In this document: positions 1-6,834 of the stretch, piece after piece
Position numbering within the stretch: position 1 is the stretch's first letter
Layout of the letters: each line of letters starts with the position of its first letter
DNA from: Bacteroidota bacterium
Lineage (GTDB): Bacteria; Bacteroidota; Bacteroidia; Flavobacteriales; Schleiferiaceae
Reading direction: 5' to 3'
Length of the DNA stretch: 12,360 nucleotides
Assembly (NCBI GenBank): GCA_003023665.1
Contig: PXYR01000049.1
Coordinates: 1-12,360, forward strand
Position numbers and translations under genes: made by a program
The notes under the pieces: generated by a model
Told to the model about the DNA's origin: nothing
The model's database searches: none
The model's input: the letters and a program-made list of their open reading frames with translations, nothing else

Positions 1-614
1 TACTTGGGTTATTAAACCATCTTCCTCGTGCGCATAAACAAATACAACAAGGTCATTGGTTACGTGAGTCCAATAAGGGTAGAGAGCTTAAATCTTTAGT
101 TGTGGGCGTTATTGGCTACGGCGTTATGGGTAGTGAATTTGCCAAACTGCTTGCCGCTATGGGTGTTCGTGTATTGGCTTACGACAAATACAAATCTCAG
201 TACGTTCATGATGGAATAGAGGAAGTTGCCTTGAAAACCATTCAACTTCAGGCGGATGTTGTGAGCCTGCATCTACCGCTCAATGAGGAAACGAACGGCT
301 GGGCAGATGAAAACTTCTTTTCAAAATTCAGTAAGCCCATTCATTTTATAAATACCGCAAGAGGTCCAATAGTAAAAACGTCAGCGCTTATCCAAGCTTT
401 GGATTCGGGCAAGGTGCTAAGCGCAGCTTTAGATGTATTGGAATATGAAAAAACAAGTTTCACCAGTTTGTTTGAAGGTAAAATCCCAAATGAAGTGAAG
501 CGCCTGCTTGAAAGAGACAATGTTCTTTTGAGCCCGCATATTGCAGGTTGGACCAAAGAGAGTTTTGAAAAGATGGGGCGGGGTTTAGCGTTAAAAGTAT
601 TGAATGCGCTTTAG
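1..614 (+). CDS. D-2-hydroxyacid dehydrogenase (phosphoglycerate dehydrogenase-like), 3' part only
   Basis: C-terminal 203 codons of an NAD-dependent D-isomer-specific 2-hydroxyacid dehydrogenase. The frame is open from base 3 to the left edge, and the residues before the GTG at 102 (NHLPRAHKQIQQGHW) match the conserved stretch that leads into the nucleotide-binding domain, so the true start lies outside the window. Visible motifs are the Rossmann loop GYGVMG, an Asp after the second strand (AYDKY) that favours NAD over NADP, the catalytic Arg in NTARGP, the catalytic Glu region in LDVLEYE and the catalytic His in SPHIAGW. The protein ends soon after the catalytic domain, so it lacks the C-terminal ACT domain of long SerA enzymes. 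The usual reaction in this family is oxidation of a D-2-hydroxyacid. A 3-phosphoglycerate dehydrogenase role in serine synthesis is plausible but not shown, because the substrate-binding N-terminus is missing. Its TAG stop overlaps the stop of the convergent aspartate kinase gene. Confidence 0.9.
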   Translation, partial: LGLLNHLPRAHKQIQQGHWLRESNKGRELKSLVVGVIGYGVMGSEFAKLLAAMGVRVLAYDKYKSQYVHDGIEEVALKTIQLQADVVSLHLPLNEETNGWADENFFSKFSKPIHFINTARGPIVKTSALIQALDSGKVLSAALDVLEYEKTSFTSLFEGKIPNEVKRLLERDNVLLSPHIAGWTKESFEKMGRGLALKVLNAL

Positions 615-1882
615 CTTCTCTTGAAGACAAATTGAACCGTTTCCGGTGTGCGTTGTTCAAGTAAAATTTCTAGACCTTCTGTTTCACGGGCTTCGTCGGA
701 GGCGCTATAATGACGAATGGTCAAAAGTTCAACTGAGTCGGTCCATTCAAGTTCAAATTCTTTCTTTAATTCGGATAATACTTTCGGGACGATTATAGTA
801 TCATGATTTATACAGAACATGGCTTTGGTTGCCGTGTTACGCATGAGATTTACTACAATTCCTTTTTTAGCAAATAAGTGATATACAGCACTGAGGTGAT
901 GCTCGGCAATAAAAGCTAAATCTTTAGTGCTTATCTGCAACAGTAATTGATTTTTTTTCAAAATGAAGTTGGCTACCTGCGGCACTGGATGCTCCATACC
1001 TCCAATAGTAGTTCCAGGTTTTGAAGAGTCAACAAAGCTTTTAATTTGAAGCGGGATGTTTTTCTTCTTTAGCGGTTGAATGGTTTTAGGGTGGATAATT
1101 GAAGCCCCATAGAAAGCCAATTCAATTGCTTCATTAAAGGGTATGCTGTCAATTTTTGTTGTATTACTGAATATTTTAGGATCACCATTCAACATTCCCG
1201 GCACGTCTTTCCAGATGGTAAGGCTATTCGCATTGAGGCAATAAGCGAAAACGGCACCCGTATAATCTGAGCCCTCCCGGCCAAGAGTGGTGGGTTTTTC
1301 GTTTTCTGTAGAACCAATGAAACCTTGTACTACATGCACGCTTTCTTCAATTATAGTGGATTGAATAGCTCGAGTAGTTTCCTCCCATTTAACAGTTGCT
1401 CGACGAAATTGGTCATCTGTTTTGATCAGTTTTTTTGTGTCATGCCAGACGGTATCGCAGGTTAAACCAACATAAGCAGCTATGATTCGTGTGGAAATGA
1501 GTTCCCCGTGATGAACAATAGCGTCGTAAGCTTCACTGTAGTCCGCATATTTTTTTTGGGTGCTATTACGGGCACTTTCAATGATTTCTATTACTTTATT
1601 GGTGATTTCTTCGGGCTCATCAAAGAGGTTATTGATGATGCCAAGATGAAATTCTTGGATCCCATCAAGCAATTTATTTATTTGCTCCTCTTTCCCTGCT
1701 TCATCTCCGGCAAATGCACGCACCACTTCTTCAAAAGCATTGGTTGTTTTACCCATTGCACTGACCACCACTATAATTGGCCGCCTATCGTCGTGTTGAC
1801 CGATTATTTTGGCAACGTTTTTAACGCTATTGGTGTCTTTTACAGATGCACCACCAAATTTAAAAATTAGTGGACTTCTCAT
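611..1882 (-). CDS. lysC: aspartate kinase (monofunctional, with C-terminal regulatory region)
   Basis: Phosphorylates L-aspartate to aspartyl-4-phosphate, the first step toward lysine, threonine, methionine and diaminopimelate; cytoplasmic. The 423-residue product starts with the kinase motif KFGGASV (residues 8-14), followed by VVVSAMGKTT (38-47), the aspartate-binding segment HGELIST (125-131), GREGSDYTGA (201-210, replacing the usual GRGGSDTTA) and KDVPGMLNGDPKIF (225-238). Residues from about 305 to 423 correspond to the ACT-type regulatory part (ISTKDLAF, GIVVNLMRN). There is no fused homoserine dehydrogenase, so this is the monofunctional type. The ATG at 1882 is chosen over an in-frame ATG at 1927 because it begins directly before the kinase motif and makes an ATGA overlap with the upstream GNAT gene, which indicates translational coupling. 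The longer form would add 15 poorly conserved residues. The effector (lysine, threonine or other) cannot be read from the sequence. Confidence 0.93.
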   Translation of the reverse strand: MRSPLIFKFGGASVKDTNSVKNVAKIIGQHDDRRPIIVVVSAMGKTTNAFEEVVRAFAGDEAGKEEQINKLLDGIQEFHLGIINNLFDEPEEITNKVIEIIESARNSTQKKYADYSEAYDAIVHHGELISTRIIAAYVGLTCDTVWHDTKKLIKTDDQFRRATVKWEETTRAIQSTIIEESVHVVQGFIGSTENEKPTTLGREGSDYTGAVFAYCLNANSLTIWKDVPGMLNGDPKIFSNTTKIDSIPFNEAIELAFYGASIIHPKTIQPLKKKNIPLQIKSFVDSSKPGTTIGGMEHPVPQVANFILKKNQLLLQISTKDLAFIAEHHLSAVYHLFAKKGIVVNLMRNTATKAMFCINHDTIIVPKVLSELKKEFELEWTDSVELLTIRHYSASDEARETEGLEILLEQRTPETVQFVFKRS

Positions 1883-2346
1883 TTGTATTGGGATAATTGT
1901 TCTTGAGTTAATGTCCCAAGCTGCCATTGCGAATCTAAGTTCGCGTTATACTTTTTATAAAAGTTCAAGGCTGGTTCGTTCCATGAAAGAACGGTCCATT
2001 CCATTCGTCCTACGTTTTGATTTGCAGCTACTTTTAGTACGGATTCAAAAAGCAGCTGGCCAATACCAACCTTTCTAAATGCGGGCTTGACATATAGATC
2101 TTCTAAATGAAGAGTTGGACCTTTCCAAGTGCTATATCTAGGATAATAGAGTGCCATTCCAATAACGCCTTCTACAGAATGTTCGGCAACAATACAATCG
2201 AATCGGGACTCAGAAAAACCGTGCTGAATAAGATCTTGCTCGCTTATGCGAACGGCATGAGGTTCCCTCTCATATACAGCCAATTCCGTAATAAGCGCCA
2301 AGACTGCTTTCATGTCTTCCTTTTTAGCTAATCGAATCTTAGTCAT
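1879..2346 (-). CDS. GNAT N-acetyltransferase, spermidine/spermine (thialysine) acetyltransferase-like
   Basis: A 155-residue single-domain acetyltransferase that transfers acetyl from acetyl-CoA to an amine. The acetyl-CoA pyrophosphate loop is RKVGIG (residues 91-96), preceded by the strand HLEDLYV (80-86). Its Glu-Asp pair (82-83) matches the pair in the active site of animal SSAT. SWNEPALNFY (121-130) carries a Tyr at the position of the SSAT catalytic tyrosine. The N-terminus (LITELAVYE followed by a DLIQHGF segment) also follows the SSAT pattern. Family members act on polyamines or on thialysine, a lysine analogue; which applies here is unknown. The TGA stop overlaps the ATG of aspartate kinase by 4 bp, so the two are probably translated from one message. 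It lies 84 bp downstream of the acs stop, so the pair may have its own promoter, although no clear one is visible. Confidence 0.9.
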   Translation of the reverse strand: MTKIRLAKKEDMKAVLALITELAVYEREPHAVRISEQDLIQHGFSESRFDCIVAEHSVEGVIGMALYYPRYSTWKGPTLHLEDLYVKPAFRKVGIGQLLFESVLKVAANQNVGRMEWTVLSWNEPALNFYKKYNANLDSQWQLGTLTQEQLSQYK

Positions 2347-2430
2347 TGTTGCGAAGGTAAAGTAAACTCTTCTTTGAATAGAATAAGTTCAATGCCGAAA
2401 AACAGGTTACACAGAATCTATACCACGGGT

Positions 2431-4344
2431 TCACTTTTGTATTTTCAAAGCATCTCTTTTAATGCTTTCCACCACACTAGGATCTAGAAGTGTTGAGGTA
2501 TCGCCCAGGTTACTGGTATCTCCTTCTGCTACCTTCCGGAGAATCCTTCTCATTATTTTTCCTGAACGGGTTTTAGGGAGACCTGATACAATTTGAATAA
2601 CATCTGGTTTAGCAATTGGACCAATTTCAGAAACAACGGTACTTATAATTGATTTACGAACTTCTTCTGAATCATGTCCGCTGCCTTCAAGGATGACGTA
2701 GGCATAAATCCCCTGTCCTTTGATTTCGTGAGGATAGCCTACCACAGCACTTTCTGTTACTACTGTGGACGCATTGATTGCATTCTCAATTTCAGCAGTT
2801 CCAAACCTGTGACCGCTCACGTTAATGACGTCGTCTACTCGGCCAATAATCCTGTACATGCCGTCTTCACGACGGGCGCCATCTCCAGTGAAGTAATACC
2901 CTTCATAGTTGCTAAAGTATACGTTTTTGCACCGTTTGTGATCGCCATAAGTGGTTCGCAACATAGAAGGCCAAGGATGTTTTATACAGAGATAACCTTC
3001 AATACCGTCGCCTAAAATTTCTTTTCCATCCCCATCCAATAATACGGGTTGTATGCCTGGTAAAGGCCGACCGGCATAGGTAGGTCTTTGAGGACTGTGA
3101 GAGCCTAAACCTGAAATCATAATACCGCCCGTCTCTGTTTGCCACCATGTGTCAACAATAGGGCAGTTTTCATGGCCCACTTTCTTGTTGTACCAATGCC
3201 AGGCTTCTGCATTAATGGGTTCGCCAACTGTGCCAATAACTTTGAGTGAACTCAAAGAGGCTCTTTCAACAAAAGTATCGCCACAGGCCATTAAAGCACG
3301 AATAGCTGTTGGCGCCGTATAGAATTGATTCACTCCATATTTATCACATATGTCCCAAAAGCGTCCCGCGTCCGGCCATGTTGGTACTCCTTCAAACATC
3401 ATTGTAGTGGCCCCATTCAAAAGGGGTCCATATATGATGTAACTATGGCCTGTAATCCAACCAACATCAGCAGTACACCAGTAGATATCACCTCGCTCAT
3501 ATTGGAACACGTTTTTAAAACTGTATGCTGTATACACCATGTATCCGCCGCATGTGTGTACAACACCTTTAGGCTTTCCAGTAGACCCGGAAGTATATAG
3601 AATAAATAGTAAATCCTCTGCTTGCATAGGTTCCGGTGCACAGGTTGTTTCAACTTTAGCAGCTTCTTCTTCATACCAATAATCACGCTTCTCTAACATA
3701 GCAACTTCTCTGTTGTCGCGCTTAATTACGAGTACACTGTGAACAGAATCGCAGCTTTTCAAAGCCTCATCTACGGTATGTTTTACGGGTAAAGACTTTT
3801 CGCCACGGTACATTCCGTCTGAAGTAAGTACACATACACATTGACTGTCATTAATGCGGTCTGCCAAGGCATTTGAAGAAAACCCAGCAAAAACTACTGA
3901 ATGGACGGCGCCTATTCTAGCACATGCCAAAACACCAATAGTTAATTCGGGTATCATGGGCATATAAATAGCAACACGATCCCCTTTCTTAACTCCTTTG
4001 GACTTGAGTACATTCGCAAAGCGACATACCTGCTCATGTAATTCTTTGAAAGTAAGTCGAACTTCCTGCTCATTAGGATCATTTGGTTCCCAGATAAGTG
4101 CAATGTCCTCCCGGCGTTCGGGTAGATGGCGGTCTATACAGTTTTCGGTTATATTTAAAACGCCCCCTTGAAACCATTTTACATTTGGGGTATTGAACTC
4201 CCATTCCAAGGTTTTGTCCCAGGGTTTCTGCCAAACAAATTCATGAGCTATACCTTCCCAAAATTTCTCCGGATGTTCTGTGGATGCTTTGTATGCGTCT
4301 TCATAGTTGGCAAAGCTGTCTATGCTGTAATGGTTCATTTGCAT
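2431..4344 (-). CDS. acs: acetyl-CoA synthetase (AMP-forming acetate-CoA ligase)
   Basis: Activates acetate to acetyl-CoA through acetyl-adenylate, with ATP going to AMP and PPi. The length of 637 residues is close to the 652 of enterobacterial Acs. The signatures are in order: the adenylate-forming P-loop YTSGSTGKPKG (250-260); GTVGEPIN (371-378); WWQTETGG (400-407), whose second Trp (401) is at the position that restricts the pocket to acetate in Salmonella Acs; YYFTGDGARR (483-492); the hinge region GRVDDVINVSGHR (501-513); and PKTRSGKIMRR (590-600). Lys596 in the last motif aligns with the lysine whose acetylation switches off Acs in other bacteria (Salmonella K609), so post-translational control is possible. 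A second in-frame ATG at 4338 is an equally good start, and the leader is A-rich without a clear Shine-Dalgarno site. It follows the InsA-like gene by 47 bp on the same strand, which suggests co-transcription. Confidence 0.97.
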   Translation of the reverse strand: MQMNHYSIDSFANYEDAYKASTEHPEKFWEGIAHEFVWQKPWDKTLEWEFNTPNVKWFQGGVLNITENCIDRHLPERREDIALIWEPNDPNEQEVRLTFKELHEQVCRFANVLKSKGVKKGDRVAIYMPMIPELTIGVLACARIGAVHSVVFAGFSSNALADRINDSQCVCVLTSDGMYRGEKSLPVKHTVDEALKSCDSVHSVLVIKRDNREVAMLEKRDYWYEEEAAKVETTCAPEPMQAEDLLFILYTSGSTGKPKGVVHTCGGYMVYTAYSFKNVFQYERGDIYWCTADVGWITGHSYIIYGPLLNGATTMMFEGVPTWPDAGRFWDICDKYGVNQFYTAPTAIRALMACGDTFVERASLSSLKVIGTVGEPINAEAWHWYNKKVGHENCPIVDTWWQTETGGIMISGLGSHSPQRPTYAGRPLPGIQPVLLDGDGKEILGDGIEGYLCIKHPWPSMLRTTYGDHKRCKNVYFSNYEGYYFTGDGARREDGMYRIIGRVDDVINVSGHRFGTAEIENAINASTVVTESAVVGYPHEIKGQGIYAYVILEGSGHDSEEVRKSIISTVVSEIGPIAKPDVIQIVSGLPKTRSGKIMRRILRKVAEGDTSNLGDTSTLLDPSVVESIKRDALKIQK

Positions 4345-4391
4345 TCTTTTTTTGTAAGTGAAATAGAATTGAAGATATAGTGCGTGAAAAG

Positions 4392-4835
4392 TTAAATTTT
4401 TTCCAATTGAGGCTTTCTGTTATTACGCCATTGGATGACCATGAACTTCTCACCAACTTCGGTAATAATCATTCCGTGACCTAGGAGATTTTCTTCTTTG
4501 GACGTGAAACTCGAAAGTTGTTCATGATTTAAAAACTGATAGCTTGGGCTAAGGTTGTCTGTATTCAATGGACGTTTAATTCCGTATTGCTTTACCCAAT
4601 TCATTACACTAACATGAGAAACTCCTAAGATGCGTTCTATTTCGCGGTAGCTGATCCCCTCAACGTATAGTTGTAAGGCCTTTACTACATAATAGTCGTC
4701 TATTCTTTTCCCAAGTTTCTGAACGGTAAAATAATAATTGCAATTTTTGCATTTGTAGCGCTGACGACCCTTGATAATGCCGCTTTTAACATAATCGTTA
4801 TCATGGCATTTTGGACAGTGTTTGTTGTCTGACAT
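4392..4835 (-). CDS. zinc-ribbon/HTH protein related to IS1 InsA, without a transposase catalytic domain
   Basis: A small probable DNA-binding protein of 147 residues. Residues 7-32 form a four-cysteine zinc ribbon (CPKC at 7-10, CKNC at 29-32, with the InsA-like GRQRYKC lead-in). Residues about 50-85 form a helix-turn-helix (VEGISYREIERILGVSHVSV) with the same order and spacing as IS1 InsA. The remaining 60 residues contain no DDE or DDD catalytic region, ending instead in GHGMIITEVGEKFMVIQWR and a basic tail. No InsB-like frame and no obvious terminal inverted repeats flank it. The ATG at 4835 is preferred over one at 4886, which adds 17 residues ahead of the zinc ribbon. It lies 47 bp upstream of acs on the same strand and 271 bp downstream of the MarR gene. 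It may be a domesticated transposase DNA-binding domain acting as a regulator, perhaps of acs; that function is inferred. The alternative is a remnant of an insertion sequence. Confidence 0.82.
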   Translation of the reverse strand: MSDNKHCPKCHDNDYVKSGIIKGRQRYKCKNCNYYFTVQKLGKRIDDYYVVKALQLYVEGISYREIERILGVSHVSVMNWVKQYGIKRPLNTDNLSPSYQFLNHEQLSSFTSKEENLLGHGMIITEVGEKFMVIQWRNNRKPQLEKI

Positions 4836-5106
4836 ATTTCTTAATTGGCGGGTTTTAGGTTTTGTCTGAAAAGAAAAAGCCAACACCGCTCAATCTTCTC
4901 AGAAAACTAAATGTAGCTATTTCTAATTAACTTAAAATACACGATCAATGAAAATTTACCGATGAGTATAAGTGGTGATGTTTACAAACGAATGCAAAAA
5001 CGATAGTTTATGCCAATACAGACAATGTGTATGGCTTGTAAAAAATCGAATTGACCATTCCGTATAGTAGATTTAATCCTTATTCAAAATGTATATCAAA
5101 TAATCT
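4836..5106. other. intergenic region between marR-type gene and InsA-like gene
   Basis: This 271-bp AT-rich gap has no convincing gene on either strand and is the longest non-coding stretch in the window. It is the likely place for a promoter serving the InsA-like gene and acs, and for the 3' end of the MarR transcript. An imperfect inverted repeat (GCCAATAC at 5012-5019 and GTATGGC at 5029-5035, one bulged A, 9-nt loop) is the only structured element found. In the leftward direction it is followed after some 10 bases by a short T run, so it could be a weak terminator or an operator. I see no perfect match to the Bacteroidota promoter pattern TTTG...TAnnTTTG. Confidence 0.4.
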
Positions 5107-5541
5107 TTAAGAAGACTTAACGTCATCTATGATTCTATTGATATCAGCAATTGTTTTTAGGAATTCAGCAGAACGCTTTTCTCCTATTTTGTCAGCGATG
5201 AGCTGATTAAACTCAAGCACAACGCGTCTGGCAATATTTCGTTTTTTTAGTCCAGCGTCGGTAAGCTTGATGAGTACGGATCTCTTGTCTTTAGGATCAG
5301 ATTCTTTAACAATAAAACCTTGTTTTTCCATGGATTTCAGCACTCTACTTAATGATGTGCTTTCCATACCCATTTTGGGGCCAAGAGCAGTAGAACGAAT
5401 CCCATTATTGATGTCTATATTCAGGAGAGCCATACCAACTGAAGTAGTAATCCCCCCTTGAGCGACAAGCTCATTGTACATTTTCGCTACCTGAATCCAG
5501 GTTTTACGAATTTGAAAATCAAAGGTTAATTCGGGCTTCAT
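5107..5541 (-). CDS. MarR-family transcriptional regulator
   Basis: A 144-residue winged-helix regulator, expected to bind a palindromic operator as a dimer and to respond to a small ligand. The recognition part spans residues about 50-76 (STALGPKMGMESTSLSRVLKSMEKQG), and the wing is DPKDKRSVLIKLTDAG (82-97), which matches the canonical DxRxxxxxLTxxG pattern. N- and C-terminal helices form the usual dimerisation region, and the length is typical. From memory, proteins of this subtype (beginning MKPE, with NIDxxxG and LGPxMGMEPxSLxRxLKSME) often head fatty-acid beta-oxidation clusters in Flavobacteriia; that recollection was not checked. Here the next leftward genes are the InsA-like protein and acs, so a role in acyl-CoA or acetate metabolism is possible. 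It follows the LPP20 gene by 42 bp, but an intervening palindrome suggests its own promoter and self-regulation. Confidence 0.92.
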   Translation of the reverse strand: MKPELTFDFQIRKTWIQVAKMYNELVAQGGITTSVGMALLNIDINNGIRSTALGPKMGMESTSLSRVLKSMEKQGFIVKESDPKDKRSVLIKLTDAGLKKRNIARRVVLEFNQLIADKIGEKRSAEFLKTIADINRIIDDVKSS

Positions 5542-5566
5542 AGTAACCCGAAGATACGTTTTTATC

Positions 5567-5580
5567 CTATGCGTGCATAG
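5567..5580. promoter_or_regulatory. perfect palindrome, candidate MarR operator
   Basis: CTATGC-GT-GCATAG has two perfect 6-bp arms around a 2-bp centre. It lies 25 bp upstream of the ATG of the MarR gene and 3 bp after the stop of the LPP20 gene. Size and position fit an autoregulatory MarR-family operator. A leftward TATCTTCG (5556 down to 5549) differs by one base from the Bacteroidota -7 element TAnnTTTG. If it is the promoter, the palindrome would cover the -33 region, and transcription would start only a few bases before the ATG. Binding is inferred, not shown. Confidence 0.5.
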
Positions 5581-5583
5581 TAA

Positions 5584-6834
5584 TTAGTAATTCAGATTTC
5601 TCGTAATCTGAGGAAGGATAAAGAATTTAATGTCTTTAGAGAATTCGGTGTAGGCAGCTCTCCGAGAAGCCTCTTTATCCGCACTGATACCGAATTTTTC
5701 CATTTCATTACTTGACCAAAGTATATCTCCTTGAATATTGGTAAGGACAAAGCTACCTGAGATAACATGTTTATTTCTGCTATTACTCATTTTAAAATCG
5801 TGTTCTTCCCCTCTGAAAGCTATTTGCAGTGGTGCCTCTTGTCTTACTGTGAATTTTGTGGAAACAGCTTCACCAATAACCTTTTGAAGATTACTAGGCC
5901 CTTGAATACTCACTAGAGTGTTTTGAAAGTATACATTTTGACTCATTTTCCAGCGAGAAAATTCTTGCAGCCACAGCCTAACTAATCTATCATTCTGAGG
6001 TAGTAGTTTGTTGAAGTCAATAGATCCTTCTAATGCAATGGAATTGGTATTTCCTGTTTTGAAGCAGCGCAGGGATGAAGTGGTGCTACTGTATGAAAAT
6101 TTACCGCTGCTTGAGCGCAATTCAAACCAAGCACCCAGTTCTTCATCCTCAAAGTTTAAAGTCGCAGAGAATAGTTCGGGAAGACCAAGATAAAAGGTGC
6201 TTTCTGGAACTGATAGACTGGCATGAATGTCTTTTTCAATATTTCTTAATGCACTAATGAAATTGGTCTGAGTTTCAACTTTAAATTGTGGATCCATTAG
6301 AAAATCGCGTTGAATAGCCTTGTCAATGGCGTCGGCTAACGCATGAAATCGCTGGGTAAGTTGTCTTGAAGATTCATTGGCAATCAAGAGTTTTTCTTGA
6401 ATCCAATTCATGGCTATGGCGTCATTTTCAGCTTTTCGTGCCAAGAAATAAGGTAAATCAAGCTTATAAAGCACGTAATACCTCAATTCATCTGAATAGG
6501 TTTCTACAACTTCATATTCTTCTAGTTTGATATGGCTTTTGGTAGAAGTTTCCGATTTAAATGCGCTGCTAAATCCACCGCTGTCTTCTTTTTGAAGCAG
6601 TTTAGTTTCATCAAAAATTTGACTTTCTACTTCGCCTGCTAAATCTGCAAGTGCATTGGATCTTGCCGCCTGTTGATAGGCTGCGTTGGGGTTGATATAA
6701 CTCATGCCTACGCCATAAACATAAGTTCTTGATTGATCAATAGGTTTAGAAAGAACCCACTCAGGAACTATGTTCTTTTGACTACCGCAGGAAAGGAGTA
6801 GCAGGATAAATGATGCAAACGTTAGTTTTTTCAT
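5584..6834 (-). CDS. LPP20-domain lipoprotein of unknown function
   Basis: A 416-residue predicted lipoprotein. It begins MKK, has a hydrophobic run and a lipobox LLSC with the lipidated Cys at 16, so it should be exported and anchored in a membrane, probably the outer one. Residues about 24-130 resemble the LPP20 fold: PEWV with a Trp at 26, YVYGVG (38-43), then an alanine-rich helix (AAYQQAARSNALADLAGEVES) and a closing VLYKLDLP strand. FlgP and other outer-membrane lipoproteins share this domain. Residues 130-200 are helical, and the remainder looks beta-rich. The last 40 residues contain a strand (GDILWSS) followed by an alanine/glutamate-rich helix (DKEASRRAAYTEFSKDI). I do not recognise a specific family for the region after 130. 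The ATG overlaps the stop of the CsgG-like gene by 4 bp (ATGA), which indicates coupled translation and a shared function. Confidence 0.8.
   Translation of the reverse strand: MKKLTFASFILLLLSCGSQKNIVPEWVLSKPIDQSRTYVYGVGMSYINPNAAYQQAARSNALADLAGEVESQIFDETKLLQKEDSGGFSSAFKSETSTKSHIKLEEYEVVETYSDELRYYVLYKLDLPYFLARKAENDAIAMNWIQEKLLIANESSRQLTQRFHALADAIDKAIQRDFLMDPQFKVETQTNFISALRNIEKDIHASLSVPESTFYLGLPELFSATLNFEDEELGAWFELRSSSGKFSYSSTTSSLRCFKTGNTNSIALEGSIDFNKLLPQNDRLVRLWLQEFSRWKMSQNVYFQNTLVSIQGPSNLQKVIGEAVSTKFTVRQEAPLQIAFRGEEHDFKMSNSRNKHVISGSFVLTNIQGDILWSSNEMEKFGISADKEASRRAAYTEFSKDIKFFILPQITRNLNY

Noticed and set aside
102..614. Start of the dehydrogenase at the GTG at 102
   Set aside because: The frame is open to the left edge, and the preceding residues are conserved in the family, so the gene is cut by the window.
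1508..1870. Rightward reading frame opposite lysC
   Set aside because: It is fully antisense to a strongly conserved enzyme, and its product is low in complexity and matches no family I know. Similar antisense frames opposite acs, the lipoprotein genes and lon were dropped for the same reason.
1883..1927. Longer aspartate kinase beginning at 1927
   Set aside because: The extra 15 residues precede the conserved kinase motif and lie within the GNAT gene; the ATG at 1882 gives the standard N-terminus and a 4-bp coupled overlap.
2347..2430. Promoter for the GNAT/lysC pair (TACCTTCG at 2359-2352)
   Set aside because: It differs from TAnnTTTG, lacks a TTG at the right distance upstream, and would leave only about five bases before the start codon.
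4392..4886. Insertion sequence of the IS1 type
   Set aside because: Only the InsA-like DNA-binding part is present. No catalytic DDE frame, terminal inverted repeats or target duplication could be seen around it.
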